A DNA stretch of 64,000 nucleotides from Paenibacillus massiliensis 2301065 = DSM 16942 (GCF_000377505.1 NZ_KB898186.1:248001-312000), one strand, 5' to 3'; positions 8,795-17,832 are shown, counted from the first letter of the stretch. Notes: generated from the sequence alone by a model not told the origin. Numbers and translations: made by a program.

Positions 8795-9796
8795 GTGAAA
8801 AACATACTTTTTATTAATACCGGGGGCACGATTTCATCCTCTCACCAAGAGCATGGATTAACCCCGACGCAATCGGCAGATAACATTCTGGAGCAGATTC
8901 CCCAGTTGCGCACGATCTGCAGCATTGATGCGCATGATCTTATGAGCATGGACAGCACGAACACGCAGCCAGAGGACTGGGTGCTGATGGCGCGATTGGT
9001 GCGAGATTCGTTGCCGAAGTACGACGGGATTGTCATTGCACATGGTACGGATACGATGGCCTACACCGCCTCAGCACTGAGCTTCATGCTGGGTGCGCTG
9101 GATAAGCCCGTAGTACTGACCGGATCACAGGTGTCTATTCTGGCCGAGAATAGCGACTCGCAAAGGAATATCATTGATTCCTTCGTGACAGCCTGCAGTG
9201 AAGCAACGGGTGTGTTCGTTGTATTTAATGGCAAGATTATCAACGGCCCGCGCTCCTCGAAGATCCGCACGCGTAGCTACAATGCCTTTGAGAGCATTAA
9301 CTATCCTTATATTGGACTCGTGGAGCATGGAGCGATTGATTTCACGGAGGGGCTGTTGCCTGCTACACCCGTGGACCATGTATATAATGAGAGCTACTCG
9401 GCTGGCGTGTTCCTGCTACGCTTGATTCCAGGCACGAATCCGGGGATCTTCGATGCGATCCAGGCTCTTGGCTATCAAGGGATTGTCATCGAGGGCTTCG
9501 GCATGGGCGGTGTCCCATTCAAGGAGCGCAGCCTGATCGACAAGATCGAGCAGCTCATGAAAGCGGGTATTAGCATAGCTGTGACGACTCAGTGCCCGTA
9601 TGAAGGTGGCGATCTTACGATCTATGAGGTCGGACAGAAGGTGCTGGAGAAGGGGGTTATCCCCGGCTATGATATGACGACAGAAGCACTTGTGACCAAA
9701 ATGATGTGGGCACTCGGTCAGTCCACGGATTCGAAGGAGGTTGCCCGCATCATGGCAACCAACTATGCGAATGAAGTGACCATTCCGAATTCGTGA
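8795..9796 (+). CDS. ansA: Type I L-asparaginase
   Basis: A cytosolic amidohydrolase converting L-asparagine to aspartate and ammonia. Its 333 residues match the type I (AnsA-like) length. There is no signal peptide, which argues against the periplasmic type II form. Catalytic residues are visible as Thr in FINTGGTIS (N-terminus) and as Thr-Asp in AHGTDTMAYTA (about 88-98), with the conserved Lys in NGPRSSKIRT. The subunit-contact region GFGMGGVPF is also typical. The start is GTG 8795, with GGAAGGA about ten bases upstream. It is monocistronic and convergent with the SgrR-like gene. Bases 8597-8794 before it show no further gene. Confidence 0.9.
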   Translation: MKNILFINTGGTISSSHQEHGLTPTQSADNILEQIPQLRTICSIDAHDLMSMDSTNTQPEDWVLMARLVRDSLPKYDGIVIAHGTDTMAYTASALSFMLGALDKPVVLTGSQVSILAENSDSQRNIIDSFVTACSEATGVFVVFNGKIINGPRSSKIRTRSYNAFESINYPYIGLVEHGAIDFTEGLLPATPVDHVYNESYSAGVFLLRLIPGTNPGIFDAIQALGYQGIVIEGFGMGGVPFKERSLIDKIEQLMKAGISIAVTTQCPYEGGDLTIYEVGQKVLEKGVIPGYDMTTEALVTKMMWALGQSTDSKEVARIMATNYANEVTIPNS

Positions 9797-9881
9797 CGCC
9801 AAGCTGAGCTTCTCGGGCACTAGGGATCATCATTTAGCGTCCGACCAAGGTCAGAGACTATTCTTCTCATCGTCCATTACC

Positions 9882-11651
9882 TCATGCTTCGGGTGGGAAC
9901 CATACCCGCCGTAGATCCACCCATCCCTGACTGTTGAAGGTAACGCCGCGCAGGGAGGGGAGGAATGCGGTCTGTACTGGATGCTCATATAAAATATACA
10001 GCTGATGCTCCTTCATCAGCAGCTCCTCAATCGTCCGAAAGCCGATATCTCTCGCAGCTGCGTCAGGCTCACGAATGATGGATTCCAGCCTGGATCGGAT
10101 GTCTGTACGAGTATGTGGCTCGACATGCTCGCTAATGGTCGAATACAGATCGTACAGGCGAAGCTGCTCGTCGCGGTCCCGAATGAGCGAGAAGACGATC
10201 AGGTCGGCTTCCAGCCGGATGGGCCCCTTGAATTCCTCAGCCGAGGAAGAAAAGACCTGACAGGCATAACCACATGCCTGAAGACTTGCAGCAACCTGTT
10301 CCGCATCCGCCTTGTAATGATTAATGGTGGCAATGCGCAGCGGCTCGAAGGCTTGCTCCTTATTATTGGTAGTCGAGGATGCCTTTTGCTGCCCGGCTGA
10401 TCTCGTTGACTTTGCTGCTTCCTCAGCTACCATAGCCCCTCTCTTTAGACCATTCCATATGGCGGCTCGTATGGCCGGATCGCTCAGCGGTCCGGTCTTC
10501 TTAGTGTTGAAGGTCACGAATTTGCGGACAGATACATCCGAGTGAATCTGACTCCAGGCAGCGGAATCCCTCACGGCTGGATTGTGAATAACGTGGAAAG
10601 GAGAGAGTGGCTCATTGGAGCCTGCCTCCATGTCGATCCCGGTGTCGACCTCGCCATTCGGACTATCCGTCATCTGCCAGGGAACGTGTACAATTTCAAC
10701 CCGATCCAGATGAGCACGCTCCTGATAATAATGCTTGAACACCTCCAGCACACACAGATTGTCGTTCATCTCGCGCAGCTGGAACGGGCCGCTCCCGATC
10801 GGTCGCTGCCCGAATTGCTTATCACCGAGCTGATCCAGATCTCGGGGGACTATAGCTGCCCGGCTCGTACAGAGAAACGGCAGAAATAGCTCATTTGGCT
10901 CCTTCAGCTCCATGGTCACCATGTAGGGATGGAGTGCACGAACTGATTGCAGTTGCTTGAATATCGCGCTGTATAGCATCCGCTGCGAGGTCTGCATTAG
11001 TCGTTCGAACGTATAGACCACATCATAGGCCGTTAGCATTTTACCATTGTGAAACAGCACCTCCTTGCGTAGATAAAAGGTATACAGCTTGCGCGAAGCA
11101 TCTGTCTCCCATGCATGGGCAATGCCAGGCACCAGCCCTCCAGTGGTGTTCGACTTGCGGACCAGGCCGTCAAAGATATGGCTGGACACGAAGGATTCAG
11201 CAAGCAGATTCATGTAAAGTGGATCGACCGTATGTAATTGCTGCCGAATCGGCAACCGCAGCATATCAATCTGCTTGTTGCTGCGAACCTCCGAGTGACG
11301 TCCGAAATAGGTCATGAACCAGCCCTGCAGCCGTTCCTGCAATGTAGCCGACGGAGAGTGTGATTGTAGTTGGTCCATGGCTCGCTGAATATCGCGACGA
11401 TTGATGGCCTGCATCATCGACTGGACGGCGATCTCCTCCGGTCGGGTCAGGAACGTTAAGGTGGAGCGACGTCCGCGTCCGCGCTGCGGTGTCCAGCGAA
11501 TCCAGCCCATCTGAACCATTCGGTTGATGATCGTGAGCGCATTGCGATGGGTGCAGTCAAAGGTTACAGCCAGCTCGTCCATCGTAACGAAAATTTCATT
11601 ATTTTCCCCATAACGGGCGTGAAGCCTTAGAAATTGGCTATGTAATTTCAT
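9882..11651 (-). CDS. SgrR-family regulator with solute-binding domain
   Basis: A cytosolic protein of about 589 residues combining an N-terminal DNA-binding domain with a periplasmic-binding-protein-like sensor. The first 110 residues match SgrR_N (MKLHSQFLRLHARYG, then DCTHRNALTIINRMVQMGWI as the helix-turn-helix). From about 160 onward it is a family 5 oligopeptide-binding fold (LAESFVSSHIFDGLV, YTFYLRKEVLFHNGKMLTAYDVVYTFERLM). With no signal peptide the sensor must act inside the cell, as in SgrR, which responds to sugar-phosphate stress in enterobacteria; the ligand here is unknown. ATG 11651 fits AGGAG eleven bases upstream better than GTG 11663. It is divergent from the DUF4173 gene over a 108-bp gap and may regulate it. 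Confidence 0.8.
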   Translation of the reverse strand: MKLHSQFLRLHARYGENNEIFVTMDELAVTFDCTHRNALTIINRMVQMGWIRWTPQRGRGRRSTLTFLTRPEEIAVQSMMQAINRRDIQRAMDQLQSHSPSATLQERLQGWFMTYFGRHSEVRSNKQIDMLRLPIRQQLHTVDPLYMNLLAESFVSSHIFDGLVRKSNTTGGLVPGIAHAWETDASRKLYTFYLRKEVLFHNGKMLTAYDVVYTFERLMQTSQRMLYSAIFKQLQSVRALHPYMVTMELKEPNELFLPFLCTSRAAIVPRDLDQLGDKQFGQRPIGSGPFQLREMNDNLCVLEVFKHYYQERAHLDRVEIVHVPWQMTDSPNGEVDTGIDMEAGSNEPLSPFHVIHNPAVRDSAAWSQIHSDVSVRKFVTFNTKKTGPLSDPAIRAAIWNGLKRGAMVAEEAAKSTRSAGQQKASSTTNNKEQAFEPLRIATINHYKADAEQVAASLQACGYACQVFSSSAEEFKGPIRLEADLIVFSLIRDRDEQLRLYDLYSTISEHVEPHTRTDIRSRLESIIREPDAAARDIGFRTIEELLMKEHQLYILYEHPVQTAFLPSLRGVTFNSQGWVDLRRVWFPPEA

Positions 11652-11759
11652 CCTCGTGTTCACTCCTAAAATAGGAAGTTTGTCATCTTTTTTCTTCTCT
11701 TTATCTTCTTATTTTATCATCTACAATAGGTCATAGAACACGATGGAGGTAATATTTAA

Positions 11760-13301
11760 ATGGAAAATTCATGGCTCTATTCCGATCGTCGTCCCTTATA
11801 TTCCTTGTTAGGTGCATTCGTGCTGGCGGTTGTTCATCAATATTTATTTTTTGGTCATGATCCGGCCGTCTCTTATCCAATCTTTGTTGCCTGCTTGTAC
11901 GGCTACATGTATGTATTCGCAAAGGATAAGCTGCGTCCATTCACCTGGTTCGGCTGGTTGATGTTCACCGTGATTATGCTGTTGTCGTTGACCTATGTAC
12001 TGTTCTCGAATGTGGTATTTTATGTCCTGAATCTGCTGGTCATTCCTGGATTGTTCTTCATACATATGGCCTATTCCCTCAGTGAACGCCGTCTGGACTG
12101 GTCTGTGCTGAAGCTGGTGGGAGATGCCCTCGATCATGTGATCGTCCAGAGCCTACGCCATGTTCCTACTATCTTCCGCGTCGTGAGAAGCACGAGTGGG
12201 CGCAGTATGGATGAGGAGCATAAGCGGACACTTGGCAAAGTGTTGATCGGACTACTCATTTCGTTACCATTACTAATCGTTGTCGTCACCTTGTTATCTT
12301 CAGCGGATGGGGGCTTCAACCACATTCTCTCACTGCTGCCGAACTGGCTGGGACGTCAGGTGAGCTTCGGAGAGGGAACGGCACGCTTCTTATGGGTGAT
12401 CTTCTTCGGACTGCTGTTCTTCATGTATCTGTGGGGGTTCATTGACTTCAAACGTTATGAATCGGAAGCCAAAACAGGAGATGCACTGGAGGAAAGACTG
12501 GCTGAATGGGCTGCAGATGTCGAGAAGCCAAGACTGGACCCTATCATTACAGCCACTGTGCTGATTGCGATCAATATGGTCTATGTGTTGTTCGTAGCCA
12601 TTCAGTTCAGCTACCTGTTCGGGGCGGGGCAGGGGCTGCTGCCGGAGGGACAGTCCTATGCGGAGTATGCACGTAGCGGATTCCTGGAGCTCGTCGTAGT
12701 GACAGCGATTAACTTCACCATCATACTGATTGTAATGCTGCTGAGTGGAGAGGAAAAAAGTATTGTACAGTCCATGAATCGCGTTATGCTGTATGTCCTG
12801 CTTGCCTGCTCTGGAGTCATGCTGTACTCGGGATATCAGCGTCTGCTGCTGTACGAGGAGATGTATGGGTATACCTATATACGTTTTCTTGTCCATGCAT
12901 TTATGATCTTTCTTGGCTTGCTGCTAGTCATTGCTGGCTGCCGGATCCGCTGGAAGCAGATTCCTCTGGCTAAATGCTACATTGTACTCGGTCTATGCGC
13001 ATATGTCTTAATGAATTATATCGGAATGGACCAGATCATTGCCGAGAAGAATATCCAGCGCTATCGTGAGACAGGGCGGATTGATGCCATATATCTGAGC
13101 AATCTGTCGGTGGAGGCGACGCCGAAGCTGATTGATTTCTCGAAGGAATATCCAGCGATGAGAGGCTACTTGCAGGACCGGTATGATGTTATGACATCGA
13201 CGGGTCACGAAGGCTGGCAATCATTCAATCTATCACAGTATCGAGCGATGCGGAATCTGGAAGAAGCTCTTGGTGAGGTCGCCTTCAATTATATGAAATA
13301 A
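11760..13301 (+). CDS. DUF4173-type polytopic membrane protein
   Basis: A 513-residue membrane protein of unknown function. About twelve hydrophobic helices are visible. A cytosolic loop (about 125-160) is rich in Arg and Lys, and a second polar loop follows FIDFKRYESEAK. The FVAIQFSYLFGAGQGLLPEGQSYAEYARSGF region (about 280-310) is the signature I associate with DUF4173. The last 80 residues are soluble and contain a Tyr-rich repeat-like segment. GGAGGT lies nine bases before ATG 11760. It is divergently transcribed from the SgrR-like regulator, which makes regulation by that protein plausible. Confidence 0.7.
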   Translation: MENSWLYSDRRPLYSLLGAFVLAVVHQYLFFGHDPAVSYPIFVACLYGYMYVFAKDKLRPFTWFGWLMFTVIMLLSLTYVLFSNVVFYVLNLLVIPGLFFIHMAYSLSERRLDWSVLKLVGDALDHVIVQSLRHVPTIFRVVRSTSGRSMDEEHKRTLGKVLIGLLISLPLLIVVVTLLSSADGGFNHILSLLPNWLGRQVSFGEGTARFLWVIFFGLLFFMYLWGFIDFKRYESEAKTGDALEERLAEWAADVEKPRLDPIITATVLIAINMVYVLFVAIQFSYLFGAGQGLLPEGQSYAEYARSGFLELVVVTAINFTIILIVMLLSGEEKSIVQSMNRVMLYVLLACSGVMLYSGYQRLLLYEEMYGYTYIRFLVHAFMIFLGLLLVIAGCRIRWKQIPLAKCYIVLGLCAYVLMNYIGMDQIIAEKNIQRYRETGRIDAIYLSNLSVEATPKLIDFSKEYPAMRGYLQDRYDVMTSTGHEGWQSFNLSQYRAMRNLEEALGEVAFNYMK

Positions 13302-13393
13302 GAGTCTCTTTGATAACGAACAACAAATAACAAATAACTATAAGAATATCTGACCGTTGAAGGTTCCTTGGCTTCACAGCTGCGAAAAAGGAC

Positions 13394-13422
13394 TTGATAA
13401 TAATTATCATTCTTGCTACAAT
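13394..13422 (+). promoter_or_regulatory. Promoter overlapped by a perfect Fur box, no sense gene downstream
   Basis: TGATAAT-A-ATTATCA at 13395-13409 matches the Bacillus 7-1-7 Fur box at every position. It overlaps a consensus-like promoter, TTGATA (13394-13399), 17-bp spacer, TACAAT (13417-13422), reading rightward. The next rightward gene is 1.7 kb away. A transcript from here would run antisense through the DUF1540 gene or be a small RNA. No short open frame downstream has a convincing ribosome binding site. Confidence 0.65.
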
Positions 13423-13454
13423 GAGATAAGATGAACTGAAGCTATTGGATAATG

Positions 13455-13482
13455 AAAAAAGGAACCCTGGCAGGGGCTCCTC
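13455..13482 (-). terminator. Terminator of the DUF1540 gene
   Basis: On the minus strand AGGAGCCC and GGGTTCCT form a stem, followed by a run of six T. It lies about 40 bp after the DUF1540 stop. Confidence 0.7.
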
Positions 13483-13523
13483 TTATGGAACACATAAATG
13501 GCTATACAAGATGAGTTGAAGTC

Positions 13524-13676
13524 TTATTTAGCTTCGAAGGTTTTGCAGTCAGTCTGCTCAGAGTTCTTAGCCTTCTCTGGAGAGTGGCTGACAATGTAGA
13601 TGGAGCTTGCGCTGCATTTGTTGTTCTCAGCCCAGAAAGTGCAGGCGTTAACTTCACACAGTACGTCTTTTGCCAT
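13524..13676 (-). CDS. DUF1540 small Cys-rich protein
   Basis: A 50-residue protein beginning MAKDVLCEVNACTFW. Four cysteines are spaced C-x4-C-x8-C-x22-C, with the family feature CSASSIYIV (C-x-A-x2-I). DUF1540 proteins are widespread in spore-forming Bacillota and the Cys pattern suggests metal binding; their role is not established. ATG 13676 is preceded by AAAGGAGG at seven bases. The frame is open upstream to 13802, but that part has no binding site and reads through leader hairpins. A Fur-box promoter on the opposite strand points straight into this gene. Confidence 0.8.
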   Translation of the reverse strand: MAKDVLCEVNACTFWAENNKCSASSIYIVSHSPEKAKNSEQTDCKTFEAK

Positions 13677-13722
13677 AATGTTCGCCTCCTTTACGTGGTG
13701 TAATAGGCAAGCAAATATAGCT

Positions 13723-13786
13723 AGGTACAGGCAAAGCCTGTCCGAACGATCCTCCTTGTAGGGCAAGGGGGATTTTGCTATACCTG
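13723..13786 (-). other. Two hairpins in the DUF1540 upstream region
   Basis: ACAGGC-AAA-GCCTGT is a perfect hairpin at about 13724-13738. A second, ATCCTCCTTG with CAAGGGGGAT, spans about 13759-13784. Both lie 50-110 bp upstream of the DUF1540 start and could be a structured 5' leader. The second contains an AAGGAGGAT sequence on the minus strand. No known riboswitch is recognised. Confidence 0.3.
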
Positions 13787-13886
13787 AATATAACAATATC
13801 AAAATTCACAGCAACTTGCAATCTGGAGCTTGCTGCATGAATGAAGCAAGCTACACGAGCATGGTTGCAGGGCTATTTTAAAGGTA

Positions 13887-14045
13887 TTAACCATATTCGA
13901 CAGCGATATAACTACCGAATTTTTTGATGGCAACATTTTTGAATTTCGTAACTGTTTGACCTGTGGACTCCGTAACAGCTGTGACGACATGGATAACTCC
14001 ACTAAATGGAGTACCTTCACTACATGATTTATTTGCAATTTGCAG
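13887..14045 (-). pseudogene. Probable gene remnant, no start codon
   Basis: One minus-strand frame of about 52 codons reads like real protein near its end (SGVIHVVTAVTESTGQTV, then KFGSYIAVEYG and a stop). It has alternating polar and hydrophobic residues and no low-complexity run. Immediately upstream in frame is a TAA, and there is no ATG, GTG or TTG within the first part of the frame. The upstream side is occupied by the terminator of uppP. It looks like the surviving 3' end of a decayed gene. I do not recognise the family. A different frame of the same stretch (13799-14038) reads poorly and is not proposed. Confidence 0.3.
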
Positions 14046-14062
14046 TTATGTAATATATGAAG

Positions 14063-14088
14063 AAGGACGCCGAGAATTCGGCGTCCTT
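14063..14088. terminator. Terminator after uppP
   Basis: AAGGACGCCGA and TTCGGCGTCCTT form an 11-12 bp stem with a minimal loop about 75 bp past the uppP stop. The T run is short on either strand, so termination strength is uncertain. Confidence 0.55.
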
Positions 14089-14163
14089 TCGTGCATTTTT
14101 AAGGTTCTCTTTAGGGCATAGCGTACGGTATGACGTATGGTTCGTGTATTCTATGCATATATC

Positions 14164-14973
14164 CTATAGGAATATGAGTACGGCCAGTCCTGCCAGCAGA
14201 CAGTAGATGGAGAAGACCAGCAGATTGCCTTTGGCCATAATGCCCATGAACCAGCGTAATGCAAAGTAAGAGGCAATCAACGAGCAAATGAAGGCCAATG
14301 AATAAGGGACTAGCAATTGACCCAGCATCGGGTCTGCCAGCATGTTGCGGCCCTCCAGCACCATCGCTCCGATACTGACCGGAATATACAGGAAGAAGGA
14401 ATAGCGCAAAGCTGTCGCTGGCTTCATCCCCATGCCCATTGCTGCGACGATCGTAGAGCCTGAGCGGCTAATTCCTGGAAAGAGTGCCACACACTGTGCC
14501 AGGCCCACAATGATTGCATCACGGTAGCGAAGATCGTTATCCTGCTTGCGTCCTCGCATATTTCGAATCAGCCACAGCGCGATCCCTGTAATTAGCAGTG
14601 TTACGCCAATGACATTCAGGTCCTTGGAGTAGCGATCCAGCAGTCCGCCTAATAGAGGCTGGAAGATGACAATGGGGATTGTACCGACGATGACATAAAT
14701 GATGAACATGAAGTCCGCACGAGCCTCAGGCTCTCTTTTTCGCAGATACAGCCAACCATTCCCAGCGATCCTTACGATATCATGACGATAGATAATCAGT
14801 ACCGCGATCAAGGATGCAAAGTTAACCAGCACCTCAAAGCTCAGCCCTTCGATATGTATGCCCAGTAGATGCTCCGCAATAATCAGATGCCCGCTAGATG
14901 ATACAGGAATTGGTTCGGTTATTCCCTGCAGAAGCCCCAGAAAGGCATACTTTAACAATTCAAAAAAATCCAT
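14164..14973 (-). CDS. uppP: Undecaprenyl-diphosphate phosphatase
   Basis: A 269-residue integral membrane phosphatase (UppP/BacA family). It converts undecaprenyl diphosphate to the monophosphate at the outer membrane face, recycling the lipid carrier for peptidoglycan and wall polymers; overexpression gives bacitracin tolerance. Both family active-site motifs are intact: LLQGITEPIPVSSSGHL (about 13-29) with the catalytic Glu and Ser, and FPGISRSGST (about 157-166) with the catalytic Arg. Seven or eight hydrophobic segments fit the known topology. A GAGGAG site lies seven bases before ATG 14973. It is monocistronic and divergent from the sodium symporter gene. Confidence 0.95.
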   Translation of the reverse strand: MDFFELLKYAFLGLLQGITEPIPVSSSGHLIIAEHLLGIHIEGLSFEVLVNFASLIAVLIIYRHDIVRIAGNGWLYLRKREPEARADFMFIIYVIVGTIPIVIFQPLLGGLLDRYSKDLNVIGVTLLITGIALWLIRNMRGRKQDNDLRYRDAIIVGLAQCVALFPGISRSGSTIVAAMGMGMKPATALRYSFFLYIPVSIGAMVLEGRNMLADPMLGQLLVPYSLAFICSLIASYFALRWFMGIMAKGNLLVFSIYCLLAGLAVLIFL

Positions 14974-15095
14974 CAGTATCTCCTCTCTCCTATATATTGG
15001 TCGGGTTAATCTATGTTACTGCCCGCTCATCTAAGTATTGTACTAAAAAAGTATAGATTAGAAAAATATAGCGATAATAGAGGTGCATTTTCTTA

Positions 15096-15124
15096 CTGAC
15101 CTAGCTGACATCTTGGGATATAAT
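15096..15124 (+). promoter_or_regulatory. SigA-type promoter of the symporter gene
   Basis: CTGACC (15096-15101), a 17-bp spacer and a perfect TATAAT (15119-15124) lie 40 bp before the symporter start. Confidence 0.5.
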
Positions 15125-15163
15125 ATGAGGAATATCGACAGAGAGATGATTAAGGGGGATTTT

Positions 15164-16516
15164 ATGAGTTTGGGCAAAGGAACATCGAATACACAGTCGT
15201 CAGGGGGGGAACGCTTCTCGTCCTTCGGCTTTATTATGGCTGCCATCGGTAGCTCTGTAGGATTGGGGAATATGTGGAAGTTCCCTTATATTACAGGACA
15301 GTATGGGGGAGCGGCGTTCTTCCTGATCTTTATTGTCTGCTTGTTGTTGATTGGTATGCCGGTCCTGCTGGCAGAGTTGTCTATTGGCCGGAGTGGTCGG
15401 GGCAGCGCGTCTTCGTCCTTCACCAAAGTTGGCGGCGGACCCATCTGGGCTCGTCTCGGAATACTGCAGGTCATTACGCCATTTCTGATTCTTTCGTTCT
15501 ATGTCGTCATTGCAGGCTGGACATTGTATTATGCTTATGCTGCGTTTTCAGGTCAATTGTTCAAGCAGGCGGATTTCAGTGGGCAGTTTGGCAGCTTCAT
15601 TACCGGCTATGGTGCGCTCGGCTTCCAGCTTGTAGCTTTAGCCATTACAGGCTGGGTTGTAGCACGCGGTATCTCACAAGGCATTGAGAAATTCAACAAA
15701 ATTCTCATTCCTGGTCTGATTATTCTCCTTGTCATCCTAATGATTCGTGCCGTCACACTTCCAGGAGCGGCAGAGGGAGTAGCGTTCTTCCTCCAGCCAG
15801 ACTTCTCCAAGCTGACAGCACAGTCGGCGTTGGTCGCGTTGGGACATGCCTTCTTCTCACTATCTCTTGGTATGGGTATCCTGATTACCTATGGTGCTTA
15901 TGTGGATAAGAGGCAGTCATTGGGTGCTGCTTCATTGGCCGTTGGGGCAGGTGACTTGATCTATGCATTTGTTGCAGGTCTGATTATTTTTCCAACGACG
16001 TTCTCATTTGGTATTGCTCCAGACTCAGGACCATCTCTAGTATTTATTGCACTTCCGGCTGCTTTCTCGGCTATGCCGTTTGGAGCGATTTTTGGGGGAT
16101 TGTTCTTCGTATTGCTAGCCTTCGCTGCGCTCACTTCGGCAGTCTCCATATTGGAGGTTCCTGTTACGTTTGCCATGGATCGTTGGGGCTGGACTCGCAA
16201 CAAGGCTGTTGTCATCACTTCGGTACTAGCATTTTTGCTGGGCGTACCGGCGGCGATGTCGCTCGGGATGGTACCTGAACTGACCTTTGGCGGTAAAGCC
16301 TTCTTCGACTGGCTTGATTTCATTACATCGAATATATTGCTTCCTGTTTGCGGATTTATTATCACGATATTTGTAGGCTACTTCTGGAAAAATGCAGGAG
16401 AGGCTGCTGGATTATCCGCGGGCTGGTTCAAAGTATGGCTGTTTATGATGCGTTACGTGGCACCAATTCTCGTCTTGCTGGTGCTTCTGCATTCTACGGG
16501 GATCATCAAGTTCTAA
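15164..16516 (+). CDS. Sodium-dependent transporter, NSS/SLC6 (LeuT-like) family
   Basis: A 450-residue membrane symporter of the neurotransmitter:sodium symporter family, taking up amino acids or similar amines with sodium. The first helix carries the sodium and substrate site motif IGSSVGLGNMWKFPY (about 26-40), and GGAAFFLIFIVCLLLIGMPVLLAELSIGR follows as helix 2. Eleven to twelve helices are visible, typical of bacterial members such as TnaT, MhsT and LeuT. AAGGGGGA lies just before ATG 15164. The frame extends upstream to 15083, but that part contains the promoter. The amino acid carried cannot be predicted. Confidence 0.92.
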   Translation: MSLGKGTSNTQSSGGERFSSFGFIMAAIGSSVGLGNMWKFPYITGQYGGAAFFLIFIVCLLLIGMPVLLAELSIGRSGRGSASSSFTKVGGGPIWARLGILQVITPFLILSFYVVIAGWTLYYAYAAFSGQLFKQADFSGQFGSFITGYGALGFQLVALAITGWVVARGISQGIEKFNKILIPGLIILLVILMIRAVTLPGAAEGVAFFLQPDFSKLTAQSALVALGHAFFSLSLGMGILITYGAYVDKRQSLGAASLAVGAGDLIYAFVAGLIIFPTTFSFGIAPDSGPSLVFIALPAAFSAMPFGAIFGGLFFVLLAFAALTSAVSILEVPVTFAMDRWGWTRNKAVVITSVLAFLLGVPAAMSLGMVPELTFGGKAFFDWLDFITSNILLPVCGFIITIFVGYFWKNAGEAAGLSAGWFKVWLFMMRYVAPILVLLVLLHSTGIIKF

Positions 16517-16576
16517 TCGCGTCACAGTCATGCATGCTGTGCATATTGTAAAAATGCGTAGAATCAAACGAAAAGT

Positions 16577-16620
16577 AGGGGTGCTCCAAGCCAACAAATG
16601 GCTGGAGTCACCCCTTTTTT
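16577..16620 (+). terminator. Terminator of the symporter gene
   Basis: AGGGGTG-CTCCA-CCA and TGG-TGGAG-CACCCCT form an interrupted stem of about 15 pairs, followed by six T. Confidence 0.85.
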
Positions 16621-16731
16621 GTGCTTTCAATGTGAATATAGAGCCTCTCGAAGAACAACAAGCTTAACAGTGGTCGACAGGGGTCCCTGCTTACAGCGGG
16701 CGCTATGCTCATATTCGGTCAATGTGCTAGA

Positions 16732-17832
16732 CTAAGATGCCCCGGAGCCTAAGAACGGCTCTCCGTTTCTCCGTATGCTCAGCGGTACATCCCTCAGCTC
16801 TGATCCCAGAGCATCCTGCAGTTGGAACAGCTGCTCGCTATGATAGACGCCCTGTGGCATAGGTGCACGATACAGGAGCGCTGCGATCGCTGCTGCTACG
16901 CGGGCTGTCATGGCGGCCTCACTACTACCTTGCAGCATATATTCCATGTATATCGGCTTGTTATTCACGCTACCCCTGGCATCGACTTTGACGGCAAATA
17001 CAGGCTCACCCGCGCGCAGCTTACTGAATAGATAGACAGCAGCTTGGCGAAGCGGGCCGAACCGCAGCAAACGGAACACACCTGCCGCGCGCAGCCAGGC
17101 TAGCAGTCTGCTGACGACAGCCGAGTCCAGACACAATCGTGTGGAGACGGTCGGGATCGCAAGTGTACGTGGCAGAATATGCTGGTCCGAGAAATTAAAT
17201 CTGTAGGCGGTGTGTTGTCCCAGCATATCGCCGAAATCAATGACTTTGCCATCCTTGAAGCTGGAGACGGTGGTCGGGACCCCTTGCTCTATGACTTCGT
17301 ATTCGGTGTTCATGTTATCAATCGTCCATTCAATGGCAGCCTTGCCGTGGGAATCGCCCAGTCCAAGCATGACGGATATGTCTACTTCATGTGTCTCATC
17401 CATGTGATCAGCGGCATGCCGGCTCAACAGGTTCGTCAATCCGGGTGCCAGTCCAACGCTCAATACAGCAGTAGCACCCTGCGATAGAGCAATCGGATGG
17501 AGGGCTTCGACCTGAGACAGGAACGCCCCATTTGCTGAAATATCAACGTAATGAATCCCCATGCTCAGACAAGCGTGAACAAATGCTGTGTCAGTCTGAT
17601 CCATACACATGACAACCAGTCTGACGTTCTGGAATAGTTCCGGGCGCCAGTCGCTATGGATGTCCAGCTGTAATGGAAGTACTTGCCCATCTGTAGTAGC
17701 GCAGAATTGTTCTGCGCGCTCCATGCTTCTCCCTGCTGCGAATATTTTCCCAGGATAGGTGGCTCCCAGCGCTCTGCAGATCATTTGGCCCGTATGCCCG
17801 TATCCTCCGATTACAATAATCTGATCTCTCAT
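16732..17832 (-). CDS. Saccharopine-dehydrogenase-like NAD(P)-dependent oxidoreductase
   Basis: A cytosolic protein of 366 residues with an N-terminal Rossmann fold, IIVIGGYGHTGQMICRAL (about 5-22), of the saccharopine dehydrogenase NADP-binding type. It continues with RLVVMCMDQTDTAFVHACL and GIHYVDISANGAF, the usual Sacchrp_dh_NADP strands. The C-terminal half holds the dimerisation and substrate region, with VGLAPGLTNLLSRHAA and EWTIDNMNTEYEVIEQG. The substrate is unknown; true lysine metabolism is unlikely because no lys genes are near. Its ATG overlaps the stop of the upstream MFS gene by four bases (ATGA), with GGAGG ten bases before, so the two are translationally coupled. The enzyme may make or modify what the pump exports. 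Confidence 0.75.
   Translation of the reverse strand: MRDQIIVIGGYGHTGQMICRALGATYPGKIFAAGRSMERAEQFCATTDGQVLPLQLDIHSDWRPELFQNVRLVVMCMDQTDTAFVHACLSMGIHYVDISANGAFLSQVEALHPIALSQGATAVLSVGLAPGLTNLLSRHAADHMDETHEVDISVMLGLGDSHGKAAIEWTIDNMNTEYEVIEQGVPTTVSSFKDGKVIDFGDMLGQHTAYRFNFSDQHILPRTLAIPTVSTRLCLDSAVVSRLLAWLRAAGVFRLLRFGPLRQAAVYLFSKLRAGEPVFAVKVDARGSVNNKPIYMEYMLQGSSEAAMTARVAAAIAALLYRAPMPQGVYHSEQLFQLQDALGSELRDVPLSIRRNGEPFLGSGAS

Noticed and set aside
13430..13520. A 20-codon peptide (starting MKKGTLAG) downstream of the Fur-box promoter
   Set aside because: The upstream sequence has only a weak GG match for ribosome binding, and the peptide overlaps the DUF1540 terminator hairpin.
13799..14038. 79-residue leftward open frame
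   Set aside because: Low-complexity Ser/Leu/Cys reading with no ribosome binding site; a different frame of the same DNA looks more protein-like.
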